From contig JAKCDN010000011.1 in assembly GCA_021841795.1 (NCBI GenBank), positions 1 through 20,708 of the forward strand: a DNA stretch of 20,708 bases, written 5' to 3'. Positions 1 to 8,439 of this stretch are shown piece by piece. Position numbers and translations under genes: made by a program. The notes under the pieces are model-generated. The model had not been told where the DNA came from, did no database searches, and was given only the letters and a program-made list of their open reading frames with translations. Positions within the stretch are counted from its first letter, which is position 1; every line of letters starts with the position of its first letter. The DNA is from Acidobacteriota bacterium (lineage in GTDB: Bacteria; Acidobacteriota; Terriglobia; Terriglobales; Acidobacteriaceae).

Positions 1-1635
1 CTGGGCATGTTCGATCCGCCGGCGGCGGTGCCATTCAACGCAATTCCCTACTCCGAGGTGGACTCGGCGGCGCACCGGGCGCTGGCGCTGGAGGCGGCGC
101 GGGAGTCAATGGTGCTGCTGAAGAACCGTGAGGGTGCACTGCCGCTGGGGCCGTCGGTTCGCAAGCTGGCGGTTGTGGGCCCGACGGCGGACCTGCTGGA
201 GTCGATCGAAGGCAACTACAACGGCGTGGCCTCGCATCCCGTGTCTCCGCTGGAGGGAATGCGCAAGGAGTTTGGCAGCGGGAACATCCTGTACGCGCCG
301 GGTTCGATCCTAGCCGACGGCACGCCGGCGCCGATTCCCTCGGCGTATCTGCGCACGGATGCGTCGCTGAAGACCGAAGGGCTGAAGGGCGAGTACTTCG
401 ACAACCTGCAACTGGAAGGCGCGCCGAAGCTGGAGCGGGTGGACGCGCGCATCAACTTCGACTGGAACCGGGTGGCGCCGGCGCCGGGTTTTGCCACGAC
501 GGCGTTCTCAGTACGGTGGACCGGAGAGCTGCTGCCGCCGGCGCCGGGCGACTATGTGCTGGACGTGCGCGGCCCGCGTGCGTTCATGGCGGCGGGGACC
601 GGCGCAGGCGCGCAGAGCGACCGCATCCGGCTCTACATCGACGACCGGCTGGCGATGGACAGCCACAGCAATCCGGCCAACGCGAAGCTGCATTTTGCCG
701 ATACGCATCCGCACGCGATCCGCATCGAGTACGTGCATACTCCCAACGACCGCATGGTGGACCTGGAGTGGACGCCGCCGACGGACAGCCTGCTTGCCGA
801 GGCGGTGCAAGCCGCGAAGACATCCGACGCGGTGGTGGCTTTTGTGGGACTATCGCCGAACCTCGAAGGCGAGGAGATGAACGTGCACGTGGACGGTTTT
901 GACGGCGGCGACCGGACCAGCATTGCCCTGCCGGCGGCGCAGGAACGGCTGCTGGAGGCCGTGGGCGCGACCGGCAAGCCGCTGATTGTGGTTCTGGTGG
1001 CGGGCAGCGCGGTGGCAACACCGTGGGCGAACGAGCATGCGGATGCGCTGCTGGCGGCGTGGTATCCGGGCGAAGAAGGCGGTGATGCGATTGCGGAGAC
1101 GCTGAAGGGCACGAATAATCCGGCGGGGCGTTTGCCGGTCACGTTTTACCGCTCGGTCAGCGACTTGCCTGCGTTTACCGACTACTCGATGAGCAACCGC
1201 ACCTATCGCTACTTCAAGGGGCCGGTGGAGTACCCGTTCGGCTATGGACTGAGCTATACGCATTTCACGTACGGCGCGCCGGAGGTGAGCAGGGCGGCGA
1301 TTCGCGCCGGCGAGCAGGTGACGGTGACGGCCGAGGTGCGGAACAGCGGCGCGCGCGACGGCGACGAGGTGGCGGAGCTCTACATTCAACCGCCGCAGAC
1401 GGCGGTTTCACCGCGCGTGGAGCTGGAGGGATTCGAGAGGGTGCATCTGCGCGCGGGCGAAGCAAGGCGGGTGGTTTTTACGCTGACGCCGCGGCAGTTG
1501 AGCGAGGTGGACGAAAAGGGCAAGCGGGCGGTGATGCCGGGCGATTATGCGATCTCGGTATACGGTGGACAGCCGGAGGCGGAGACGCCCAGGGCGACGG
1601 TGCGCATTGCGGGAACCGCGGCGCTGCCGCAGTGA
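1..1635 (+). CDS. GH3 family glycoside hydrolase with PA14 insert (beta-xylosidase/beta-glucosidase-like), 5' end outside window
   Basis: The frame is open from base 1, and the first residues (LGMFDPP) are the segment that normally links the GH3 TIM barrel to the second domain. The N-terminal barrel with the catalytic nucleophile therefore lies upstream of the window. Visible are the (alpha/beta)6 sandwich (ARESMVLLKNREGALPL near residue 35, then VAFVGLSPNLEGEEM near 280), a PA14-like carbohydrate-binding insert (about residues 125-260, from GLKGEYFDN to VDLEWTPP), and a C-terminal fibronectin-III-like domain (about 430-535). The acidic LEGEEM loop is where this GH3 subgroup is expected to place its acid/base glutamate. 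Such enzymes release terminal beta-linked sugars from plant or microbial oligosaccharides, usually in the periplasm. Substrate (xylose or glucose) cannot be decided. The ATG at base 7 is internal, not the start. Family confidence is high. Confidence 0.93.
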   Translation: MGMFDPPAAVPFNAIPYSEVDSAAHRALALEAARESMVLLKNREGALPLGPSVRKLAVVGPTADLLESIEGNYNGVASHPVSPLEGMRKEFGSGNILYAPGSILADGTPAPIPSAYLRTDASLKTEGLKGEYFDNLQLEGAPKLERVDARINFDWNRVAPAPGFATTAFSVRWTGELLPPAPGDYVLDVRGPRAFMAAGTGAGAQSDRIRLYIDDRLAMDSHSNPANAKLHFADTHPHAIRIEYVHTPNDRMVDLEWTPPTDSLLAEAVQAAKTSDAVVAFVGLSPNLEGEEMNVHVDGFDGGDRTSIALPAAQERLLEAVGATGKPLIVVLVAGSAVATPWANEHADALLAAWYPGEEGGDAIAETLKGTNNPAGRLPVTFYRSVSDLPAFTDYSMSNRTYRYFKGPVEYPFGYGLSYTHFTYGAPEVSRAAIRAGEQVTVTAEVRNSGARDGDEVAELYIQPPQTAVSPRVELEGFERVHLRAGEARRVVFTLTPRQLSEVDEKGKRAVMPGDYAISVYGGQPEAETPRATVRIAGTAALPQ

Positions 1636-1681
1636 GAGGCCGCGGGCGAAAGAGCAAGGCCGGGGTGACTGGCAGGCAGGT

Positions 1682-1712
1682 TTGAGCCGGCCGACGGCCG
1701 ATCGAGTATAGT
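1682..1712 (+). promoter_or_regulatory. Candidate sigma70 promoter for the CDGSH gene
   Basis: A -35-like TTGAGC (1682-1687) and a good -10 TATAGT (1707-1712) are separated by 19 bases, a little longer than ideal. The predicted transcript would start near 1719, giving a leader of about 37 bases before the ATG at 1756. The element lies in the gap after the GH3 stop, so the CDGSH gene can be transcribed independently. Found by eye only. Confidence 0.4.
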
Positions 1713-1755
1713 GCAGAACAGGATCATCTCATCTTCCCCTTGAGGAGCCCTCATC

Positions 1756-1995
1756 ATGTCAGAACCAGTTGTTGCCCAGAAGAGCCCGTACCCGGTTGCA
1801 GTTGAGGCGGGAAAATCGTACCACTGGTGCGCGTGCGGCCGCAGCGCCAACCAGCCCTTCTGCGACGGAAGTCACAGGGGCAGCGAATTCACGCCGGTCA
1901 AGTACGAGGCCACGGAGTCAAAGACGGTATACCTGTGCGGATGCAAGCACACGGGCAACCGGCCGATGTGCGACGGCAGCCACGCGAAGCTGTAA
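1756..1995 (+). CDS. Small CDGSH iron-sulfur domain protein with two motifs
   Basis: This 79-residue protein carries two copies of the CDGSH [2Fe-2S] signature C-x-C-x8-C-D-G-S-H. Copy 1 uses C25, C27, C36 and H40; copy 2 uses C61, C63, C72 and H76. Each would bind one [2Fe-2S] cluster through three cysteines and one histidine, the ligand set typical of mitoNEET-type proteins. There is no signal peptide or membrane anchor, so it should be a soluble cytoplasmic tandem-motif protein of the mitochondrial-inner-NEET (CISD3) architecture. Roles proposed for the family are redox or Fe-S cluster handling; the actual role here is unknown. The start is supported by GGAG at 1744-1747, eight bases before the ATG. 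The gene sits alone, convergent with infC. Confidence 0.93.
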   Translation: MSEPVVAQKSPYPVAVEAGKSYHWCACGRSANQPFCDGSHRGSEFTPVKYEATESKTVYLCGCKHTGNRPMCDGSHAKL

Positions 1996-2058
1996 CCGGG
2001 AGCAGGCGCGGCGGCAAGGGACAGTGCCGCGCCCAAGAATACGGCGCCAGGAAACGGA

Positions 2059-2089
2059 GCCGGCCAGCGAACGGAGTTCACTGGCCGGC
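2059..2089. terminator. 9-bp inverted repeat between convergent CDGSH and infC genes
   Basis: A perfect 9-bp stem (2059-2067 with 2081-2089) encloses a 13-base loop in the 112-base gap between two convergent stop codons. Position fits a bidirectional terminator, but neither side is followed by a clear T-run, so a classical intrinsic terminator is not proven. Confidence 0.4.
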
Positions 2090-2107
2090 GGATGTCGGGG
2101 CGATGCT

Positions 2108-2680
2108 TTACGCCTGAGGAGCCTGGGTCAGCCTGGGCTTGGGCGGTTCTTTTTTGCCCGGGGCGAGGATGGCGTGCAGGATGGTGCCTTCCATGCGCGG
2201 CATGAACTCGACCACGCCGGCGTCGCCGATGTCCTGAATGAGGCGGTTGATGATGTTGTAGCCGAGCTCGCGGTGGGCCATCTGGCGGCCACGGAAGCGC
2301 AGGCTGGCCTTGACTTTATCGCCCTCGCCGAGGAAGCGAACGGCCTGATTTTTCTTGGTCTGGTAGTCGTGCTCGTCAACGGTGACGGAGAACTTGACTT
2401 CCTTGATGGTGATGACTTTCTGGCGTTTGCGCGCGGCGCGCTCGCTTTTTTCCTTTTCGTAGAGGAAGCGGCCGTAGTCCTGGATGCGGCAGACGGGCGG
2501 AACAGCGTTGGGCGAGACTTCAACCAGGTCAAGGCCGCGCTCGCGTGCGACGCGGAGGGCCTCATAGGGCGGGAGAATTCCTAATTGTGCGCCAGTTTCG
2601 TCGATGACACGGACTTCGCGCGCGCGAATCCGCTCGTTGATGCGGATAAAAGACTTAGCCGAACGTTTATCGAATGCGAT
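2108..2680 (-). CDS. infC: Translation initiation factor IF-3, AUC start codon
   Basis: IF-3 binds the 30S subunit, keeps it apart from 50S and checks start-codon and initiator-tRNA fidelity. The 190-residue product has the N-terminal signature FIRINERIRAREVRVIDE (about residues 11-28), a basic linker (about 74-92) and the C-terminal domain (ITIKEVKFSVTVDEHDY to the MEGTILHAIL region). The start is read as ATC at 2680-2678. It lies four bases after a strong GGAGGAG (2685-2691), and the family's conserved region begins ten residues later. No ATG occurs in frame near this point. The frame stays open to a GTG at 2743, but that extension is proline/arginine-rich, lacks IF-3 similarity and would almost coincide with the predicted transcript start. 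A non-AUG start is the known basis of infC autoregulation in other bacteria. rpmI and rplT do not follow: the next gene is the convergent CDGSH gene. Confidence 0.95.
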   Translation of the reverse strand: MAFDKRSAKSFIRINERIRAREVRVIDETGAQLGILPPYEALRVARERGLDLVEVSPNAVPPVCRIQDYGRFLYEKEKSERAARKRQKVITIKEVKFSVTVDEHDYQTKKNQAVRFLGEGDKVKASLRFRGRQMAHRELGYNIINRLIQDIGDAGVVEFMPRMEGTILHAILAPGKKEPPKPRLTQAPQA

Positions 2681-2684
2681 GGTA

Positions 2685-2691
2685 CTCCTCC
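2685..2691 (-). promoter_or_regulatory. Strong Shine-Dalgarno deciding the AUC start of infC
   Basis: On the minus strand GGAGGAG is followed by TACC and then ATC. This near-perfect anti-16S match at proper spacing is the main sequence argument for the AUC start at 2680. A strong ribosome site combined with a poor start codon is the arrangement through which IF-3 can repress its own translation. Confidence 0.85.
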
Positions 2692-2755
2692 GAGTGCTGG
2701 GCCGAACGGACCGGGGCAAGCGCCGCCGGGGCCGAACAGGCACAAGTGCACCCTG

Positions 2756-2786
2756 AGTATAGCATTGGCTTGGCGCGGGTGAACAA
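2756..2786 (-). promoter_or_regulatory. Candidate extended -10 promoter for infC
   Basis: On the minus strand a TATACT -10 (2761-2756) is preceded directly by TGC, giving an extended -10 element. A weak -35-like TTGTTC (2786-2781) lies 19 bases further up. Transcription would begin near 2749, leaving a leader of about 69 bases before the ATC start. It lies just after the mtaB stop, so infC need not depend on read-through from mtaB. Confidence 0.5.
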
Positions 2787-2791
2787 AGGAG

Positions 2792-4216
2792 TTATGCGCA
2801 GGGGACGGCACTGAGCTGATGCCCGTCATCGAGGCCGGTGATGCGAACCGGCAACAACTGATTGGCGGCGAAGCGGCCCCGGAGCGCGACGGGGAGGAAA
2901 TTTTCAGTCAGGGAGGCGGTGAAACCGTCCTGGCCGAGGGCGGGCGGCGTGTGCAGGGTGATGGCTTGAAGGGTGCGGCCGAGAAACTGCCGACGGTGCG
3001 CGGCGGATTTCTCCGCGGCGAGGGCGCGCAGCGCGGAGATGCGTTCGCCAACGACGGCCGGCTTTACCGGAGCGGCCTGATGCAGCTCCCAGCCGGGGGT
3101 TCCGGGACGGGGCGAGAACGGGAACAGGTGCAGGTAGCCGAAGGGGATCTCTCGAACGAAGGCCAGAGTCTGCTGAAACTCTTCATCCGTCTCGCCGGGG
3201 AAGCCCACCATGACATCCGCGCCGAGGGTAAGATCGGGCCCGAGCGCGCGCAGGAGCTGGTGGACCTTTTCGGCATAGTGCCAGGGGCGGTAGCGGCGAT
3301 GCATGCGGCGCAGGACGGCATCGGAGCCGGATTGCAGCGGGAGATGGGCGTGACGGGCGAGGCGAAGGCCGCCGAAAGCGCGCAGGAGGGAGATCAGCTC
3401 GGCGCTCCAGTCCATGGGCTCGATGGAGCTGAGGCGAAGGCGGGGCAAGGCGGTGCGCTCGAGGATGCCGCGGACGAGGCCAGCGAGAGACTGGCGGGCG
3501 GATGGATCGAAATCGGCTCCCCAGCGCCCCAGATTGATGCCGGACAGGACCAGTTCCTGGCCACCGGCGGCGACAAAGCTGTGGATGCCGCGCATGACGG
3601 CATCGAAGGATAGGCTTTGGGAAGGTCCGCGCGTAAGAGGGATAACACAGAAGGTACAGCGGTTGCCGCAGCCCTCCTGAATCTTGAGGTTGGGGCGGGT
3701 TTGCTCGCCAGGGGCCAGAGGAAGATGGGTCCACGGCTGATCTTCCAGGAACGAGTGCGCGAAGCGATCGTCGGTCCAGATGGGGGCCGGGACGACGCCC
3801 GACGCGGGCTGCCGCGCCGCCGATGCCAGCAGGGATGCGACCGGAAGCAGCGCAGGAGGCGGACACGAAGAAGGCACATCCGGCTGCGCGAGTGCGCGAA
3901 CGATTTGCGGGGCGAGGGCTTTGTGACTGTTGCCCACGACGGCAGCCACACCAGACATGGCAGCAAGCTCCCGCGGGGCGCGCTGCGCGTAACAGCCGGT
4001 GACAACGATCTTTGCAGAGGGATTGCGGCGGTGGGTGCGGCGGATGTAGGCGCGCGCGGCGCGGTCGGCTTCGGCAGTGACGCTGCAGGTGTTCACGACG
4101 ACCACTTCCTCGGCGAAGGGCTGGCTTTCGCGGAGGGCACGGAGGCTGGCGGCGATGGCTTCGCCATCGGCGCGCGCGGCGCGGCAGCCGAAGTGCTCGA
4201 TGTGAAAGTCCGGCAT
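2792..4216 (-). CDS. mtaB: MtaB-type tRNA methylthiotransferase (radical SAM; t6A to ms2t6A)
   Basis: This 474-residue protein belongs to the MiaB/MtaB methylthiotransferases, which add a methylthio group to modified A37 next to the tRNA anticodon. The N-terminal MTTase domain supplies cluster cysteines C11, C44 (NTCSVT) and C75 (TGCYAQ). The radical-SAM domain has C183-x3-C187-x2-C190 (EGCGNRCTFC), followed by GADVMVGFPGETDEEF and FSPRPGTPG. A TRAM-like RNA-binding tail occupies roughly the last 60 residues. MtaB rather than MiaB is preferred from the NTCSVT and EGCGNRCTFC signatures. Residues about 110-165 form a proline/alanine-rich insert between the first two domains. The ATG at 4216 is chosen because the family begins just before the first cysteine; a GTG at 4318 would add 34 unlike residues. 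The gene follows the receptor gene by 107 bases on the same strand. Confidence 0.9.
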   Translation of the reverse strand: MPDFHIEHFGCRAARADGEAIAASLRALRESQPFAEEVVVVNTCSVTAEADRAARAYIRRTHRRNPSAKIVVTGCYAQRAPRELAAMSGVAAVVGNSHKALAPQIVRALAQPDVPSSCPPPALLPVASLLASAARQPASGVVPAPIWTDDRFAHSFLEDQPWTHLPLAPGEQTRPNLKIQEGCGNRCTFCVIPLTRGPSQSLSFDAVMRGIHSFVAAGGQELVLSGINLGRWGADFDPSARQSLAGLVRGILERTALPRLRLSSIEPMDWSAELISLLRAFGGLRLARHAHLPLQSGSDAVLRRMHRRYRPWHYAEKVHQLLRALGPDLTLGADVMVGFPGETDEEFQQTLAFVREIPFGYLHLFPFSPRPGTPGWELHQAAPVKPAVVGERISALRALAAEKSAAHRRQFLGRTLQAITLHTPPALGQDGFTASLTENFLPVALRGRFAANQLLPVRITGLDDGHQLSAVPCA

Positions 4217-4323
4217 CACTTTCAGTGTAGAGCCTGGGTTGCGGCGGCGGGCAAGGCCGAGGATGCAGGTGCGGCGGGCAGGCGGAACGGTGGCGGTGGC
4301 GCAACGTGGCGCGTTCACAGCGG

Positions 4324-7300
4324 TTAGAAGCGCATGCGGAGGCCGAGCTGGATCTGCCGCTCGCGGTAGAAGTTGGAGCCGTTGATGGTGAGCGGCTGAC
4401 CGAACTCGGGGCTGGGGAGATCGGTTTTGGGATTGATGCGCAGGCCGGTGAGGAAGTTGAGCGACGGGAGGGTGCCGGGGCCGGTGGTGCTGGAGGGCGA
4501 AGTGCCGTTCTCGATGGTGTAGCCGGTGGTCTCAATCTGGGTGACGTTCTGGTGATTGAAGAGGTTGAAGGTCTCAGCGAGGAGCTGCAACTGCCGCAAT
4601 GGGCCGAGATCGAAGCTTTTGGCCAGGCGCAGATCAGTCTTCCACACGTCAGGGTAGCGGAAGGTGTTGCGACCGATGTTGTAGGCAATGCCGTCGTTGC
4701 CTAGGCCGTAGATGAGGTTGTCGCCGCCGGAGCCGTTGGGACTGGGACCGAGGCCGGTGACGATCTGGTTATTGAGGCCGTAGAGGGAGGGGATGGAGCC
4801 GGTGATGCGGAGCGAGTAAGGCAGGCCGCTGTGGAACTCGCCGACTCCGGAGAGCATCCAGGCGTTGGCGAAGCGGCCAGCGATGCCATGCAGCTTCCAG
4901 GGCGAAGAGAGGATTGCCATGGCCGCGGCGGAGTGGCGGACATCGAGGTTGCCGGCGCCATATTGCATCTTCCAGTAGGCGGGGTTGGGATCGACAAGAT
5001 CGTTGCCGGGCGAGAGCGCGACACCGTCGGGATTCCAGTCCGCGGCATGCGAGTAGGTGTAATGGGCATGAAAGGCGAGGCCGCGGCTCCCGTAGCGGGC
5101 GAGCTGGATGGTGGCGGCCTCGTAGGTGGAGTTGGCGCGGCTCTGGATCTGGGTGATCTGCTGATAGTCGGGACAGGGTCGGCCGGGAAAAAGGAAGTTC
5201 GACTGCGGCGTGTAATAGGGACAGACGCCCGGGTCAGCGGGCCAGGAGGCGTAGAACGGCAGGGTAAGCTGCGAGGCCTTGATGGGCCCGAGGGCCATGT
5301 TTCCGCACTTGCCGCCGGCGCCGGTGGACTGGCCGCCGCTGGTGGCTCCAGGGATGGAGTACGGGGTTTCGTCGCAGATGTTGTAGGTGATGGTCTGGGT
5401 GGCGCTGGGGAGATTGAGATTGGTGTCTACGGCGATGGGCAGCCGGCGTCCAAGGTTGACCATGGCGCCGGCGGTGAGCAGGAGGCCACCGGGGAGATGC
5501 TGCTCGACTGAAGCCACGGCCTCGTGGACTTCGGCATTGCGAAAGGCGGGCGCAAAGCCGATGGCGCCGGGCATGACGACGGTGGAGGGCCGGCCGGAGA
5601 AGACATAGGGGAAGGGCGGCGCGCCGCCCAGGCAGTTCTGGCAATCGTCCTGGGGGCGCATGAAAAATTCGAGGTCGCCTTTGAAGGAGCCGGTTTGCGT
5701 AAGAGCGGCTTCGACGGTGGCGTTCTCGACGCGGCCGTAGTACATGCCATAGCCAAAGCGGAGGACGGGCCAGTTGGCGCGCGGCTGTCCCAGCGCGAGG
5801 CTGAGGCGCGGCCCCCAATTGTTGCCCAGGGCGGGCAATCTCTGCGTGAAGGGGAGCTGCGGATTGTCGAGGGCAGCGATGGGCGGAGGCAACTGCTCCC
5901 GCTCCCAGCGCAGGCCGGCGGCGAGGAGGATCGACTTGCGCGGATGCCATTGCGCAGTGGTAAAGCCAGCCCAGTCGTTGGTGCTGAGATGCCAGTTTGC
6001 CGGGCCCATCATCTGGGAGTAGGACGAGTAGCAGGGCAAGGCGCCGAGGCCCATCAATTGATCGCTGGAGGTGTACCAGGGTTTGCCGGTGGCATCGCAG
6101 TTGTGGGGATTGCGGGGGTCGAGGGCATCGGAGTAACCGAAGCGCAGAAAGGCCAGGGCGTCGGAGATGAAGCGCGCGACCGTGGGGTAGTGATAGGTGC
6201 CGGTCTGGTTGCGCAAGAGGCCGGTGGCGTCGGCGTTGTGGTCCAGCTCGAAGCCGGCCTTAAGGAGCAGGTTGTCGTGCACCCAGTCCAGCGTCTCCTG
6301 GGCGTGGTAGAGCTTTTCATCGGGGTAGCTGCCCTGGCCGAAGCGCGCGGGATTGCCGATGGTGAAACCGTAGCGCGAGTCGACGACGATCTGCGGCAAC
6401 TGGCCGTAGGCGTTGCCAGCGAGGAATGCCTGCTCGAAGGGGGAAGGCGTGTCAGGCCGGACGCTGAGGATGGTTCGCCCGGCAGAGGCTTGGGTTACGG
6501 CGAGCAGGTTGGGGGTGAGGAAGGCCTGCCAGCCGGCCATGAGCCACTGCTGGCTGGCATGCGCGGAACCGAAGCTGTGACTGCCGTAGTCGCCGGAGAC
6601 ACGACGGATGCCGCCGCCGGGCGCGTTCCAGTCAGCCCCGGTGGCTTCAACCGTGAGATGGTGGCGCTCGGCCAACTGCCAGTCGATACGCGCAAAGCCG
6701 ACCCACTGCGCTTCAGCCCGCGGCGCGGGAGCGAGAAGCGACTGAAGCTGGAGCAGGCCGGCAAGAGTGGAGGCCGAGCCGGGAAGTCCGAAGTAGTCGT
6801 CATAGGCCTGGGGGATGCTCTCATTCAACTGCGCGCCGAGGAGCTGGGCCTGGGGATAGGTTGGGGGACAGAAGAAGCCCACGCAGAGCGAGGAGCCATC
6901 AGTCTGCACCACCGAGCCGATGGGCACCCTGGCCATCGGCATGCCGGGATCGTTGCGGTGGTAGGCATCCAGAGCGGCGAACCAGAAGAGCTTGTCGCGA
7001 CGGATACGGCTGCCGATGCCGAGCCCCCACACGGACTCATGATCGGGCGGGGTGAAGGGAATCGAGCTGAAGACGGGTTGAGAGGGGATGGGAACGGGAT
7101 AGGCGGTTGCCGACATGCCGGTGTTCTGGAGCCACTGCGTGAATGGGTTCTGCGCACCCCAGGCGTTCTGGCGGTCGAAGTAGAATCCCTGGCCGTGGAA
7201 TGCGTTGAGGCCGCGCTCGGTCTCGATGCCGGTGCGTCCGCCGGCGGTGCGGATGCCGGCGCCCTCAACATTTCCGGCGGTGGCGGTGACCTGGTGAATC

Positions 7301-8439
7301 GCGGCTTCACTGATGCCCAGGCCGCGGCCTCCGTTCCATGACTGGCTCATGGACTGGACGACCGACTCCTGCCGGTCCGCGCCCTGGCTGACGCGCCCCT
7401 GCGATGAGGATTCCAGCTCGGAGCCGGCCGTAATACCAAACTGGAGGGAGCGGTTGGAGCCATCGACGGTGACTTCAGCCTGCTCCTGCGAGCCGCGGTA
7501 GGAGAGCTGCGACGAACTGGCGCCGGCGGTGGAGGCGGGAGTATCGAGCAGGAACTGCTGCCAGTTGCGGCCGGCGGCAGGGAGCGATTGAATCTGCGCG
7601 GCGGTCAGGGTGGTGGTGGTGGAGAGAGCGGCGGGATCGGCGCTTTGCGCGGCAGCGACGACTGGCTGGGGCGGAGCCGGGGTCTGGACCGCATTGGCGC
7701 CGACGGAAGGCCTGGAGCCAACAGACGCCGGCGATGCGATGGACTGCGCAAGCGAGAGGATACGCGGCGGCGCCGCAGCAAGCGCAGGCTCCGCCACGAC
7801 GGACTGGGTCTGGAGCGAGGCGCGGAGGGCAGACGGTGGCGAGAGAGTTTCTGCAGGTTGGGCGCCGGCGATCGAGCGCGCGGAGGGGTGGAAGGTGCGC
7901 AGAGGCTGCGGGGCCAGAGAGGCAAGCATGGCGGGACGGTCGAGGTCGAGGTCGAGGGCGAGGGTTGAGCGCGAGGCGCCGGGGGCCACCGTCGCAAGGC
8001 TTGCGGGCGCGGCGCCGGAGGATGGAGGGACGATGCCGGAACCAGCAAGCCGCGGTTCCGGCGCGGGAGGCTCAAAGCGCATGGCGGCCTGGAGGCGGAC
8101 TTCGGCGCCTCCGGTCACCAGGATGCCTTCGAGCTCGCCGCGGCCGAGGCGGGGATCATCGGCCTGGAGCGTGTATTCGCCGGCGGGGAGGCGGGCGAAG
8201 CGGAAGACGCCGTTTCTGGAGGTAACCGCACGCAGGACAAGGCCGGTGGCGCGGTGGCGCAAGACCAGGGAGACTCCGGCCAACGGAACGGAGCGCAGAT
8301 CAGTAAGCCGTCCGGCAAGGGCACCGAAGGAGGGAGATTGCACCTCGACGCGATGCACGGGGGCAGGAACAGCAGCAGGCGCCTGCGCGCGCACGAACCC
8401 GCAGAGGCCGAGCAAAAGCGCCCCGGCCGCAAGCCGCAT
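4324..8439 (-). CDS. Oar-like TonB-dependent outer-membrane receptor
   Basis: The 1371-residue protein starts with a signal peptide (MRLAAGALLLGLCGFVRAQA). A carboxypeptidase-regulatory-like beta-sandwich follows at about residues 40-110 (GALAGRLTDLRSVPLAGVSL to LPAGEYTLQADD). After a low-complexity Ala/Pro/Ser stretch (about 120-280) comes a plug-like domain (LTAAQIQSLPAAGRNWQQFL and VTVDGSNRSLQFG). The rest is a long beta-barrel ending in a terminal phenylalanine (LGLRMRF), the usual outer-membrane insertion signal. Such receptors are numerous in Acidobacteria and are thought to import large substrates such as oligosaccharides or to act like the myxobacterial Oar protein; the ligand is unknown. 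The ATG at 8439 is preferred over a TTG at 8466 because it starts directly at the signal peptide; a purine-rich GGTGGA lies upstream. Confidence 0.9.
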   Translation of the reverse strand: MRLAAGALLLGLCGFVRAQAPAAVPAPVHRVEVQSPSFGALAGRLTDLRSVPLAGVSLVLRHRATGLVLRAVTSRNGVFRFARLPAGEYTLQADDPRLGRGELEGILVTGGAEVRLQAAMRFEPPAPEPRLAGSGIVPPSSGAAPASLATVAPGASRSTLALDLDLDRPAMLASLAPQPLRTFHPSARSIAGAQPAETLSPPSALRASLQTQSVVAEPALAAAPPRILSLAQSIASPASVGSRPSVGANAVQTPAPPQPVVAAAQSADPAALSTTTTLTAAQIQSLPAAGRNWQQFLLDTPASTAGASSSQLSYRGSQEQAEVTVDGSNRSLQFGITAGSELESSSQGRVSQGADRQESVVQSMSQSWNGGRGLGISEAAIHQVTATAGNVEGAGIRTAGGRTGIETERGLNAFHGQGFYFDRQNAWGAQNPFTQWLQNTGMSATAYPVPIPSQPVFSSIPFTPPDHESVWGLGIGSRIRRDKLFWFAALDAYHRNDPGMPMARVPIGSVVQTDGSSLCVGFFCPPTYPQAQLLGAQLNESIPQAYDDYFGLPGSASTLAGLLQLQSLLAPAPRAEAQWVGFARIDWQLAERHHLTVEATGADWNAPGGGIRRVSGDYGSHSFGSAHASQQWLMAGWQAFLTPNLLAVTQASAGRTILSVRPDTPSPFEQAFLAGNAYGQLPQIVVDSRYGFTIGNPARFGQGSYPDEKLYHAQETLDWVHDNLLLKAGFELDHNADATGLLRNQTGTYHYPTVARFISDALAFLRFGYSDALDPRNPHNCDATGKPWYTSSDQLMGLGALPCYSSYSQMMGPANWHLSTNDWAGFTTAQWHPRKSILLAAGLRWEREQLPPPIAALDNPQLPFTQRLPALGNNWGPRLSLALGQPRANWPVLRFGYGMYYGRVENATVEAALTQTGSFKGDLEFFMRPQDDCQNCLGGAPPFPYVFSGRPSTVVMPGAIGFAPAFRNAEVHEAVASVEQHLPGGLLLTAGAMVNLGRRLPIAVDTNLNLPSATQTITYNICDETPYSIPGATSGGQSTGAGGKCGNMALGPIKASQLTLPFYASWPADPGVCPYYTPQSNFLFPGRPCPDYQQITQIQSRANSTYEAATIQLARYGSRGLAFHAHYTYSHAADWNPDGVALSPGNDLVDPNPAYWKMQYGAGNLDVRHSAAAMAILSSPWKLHGIAGRFANAWMLSGVGEFHSGLPYSLRITGSIPSLYGLNNQIVTGLGPSPNGSGGDNLIYGLGNDGIAYNIGRNTFRYPDVWKTDLRLAKSFDLGPLRQLQLLAETFNLFNHQNVTQIETTGYTIENGTSPSSTTGPGTLPSLNFLTGLRINPKTDLPSPEFGQPLTINGSNFYRERQIQLGLRMRF

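Noticed and set aside
2681..2743. GTG at 2743 as the infC start
   Set aside because: The added 21 residues do not resemble IF-3, the codon has no ribosome site, and it would lie within a few bases of the predicted transcript start; the ATC at 2680 has a strong GGAGGAG.
4217..4318. GTG at 4318 as the mtaB start
   Set aside because: It adds 34 residues before the family-conserved N-terminus and has no clear ribosome site. The ATG at 4216 matches family length better, though its own ribosome site is weak.
3183..4688. 501-codon minus-strand frame overlapping mtaB and the receptor 3' end
   Set aside because: Ser/Pro/Arg-rich out-of-frame translation of real genes, without domain signature.
5524..7341. 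605-codon plus-strand open frame inside the receptor gene
   Set aside because: Antisense shadow of the receptor gene; low-complexity Gly/Glu/Ala product without recognisable domains.
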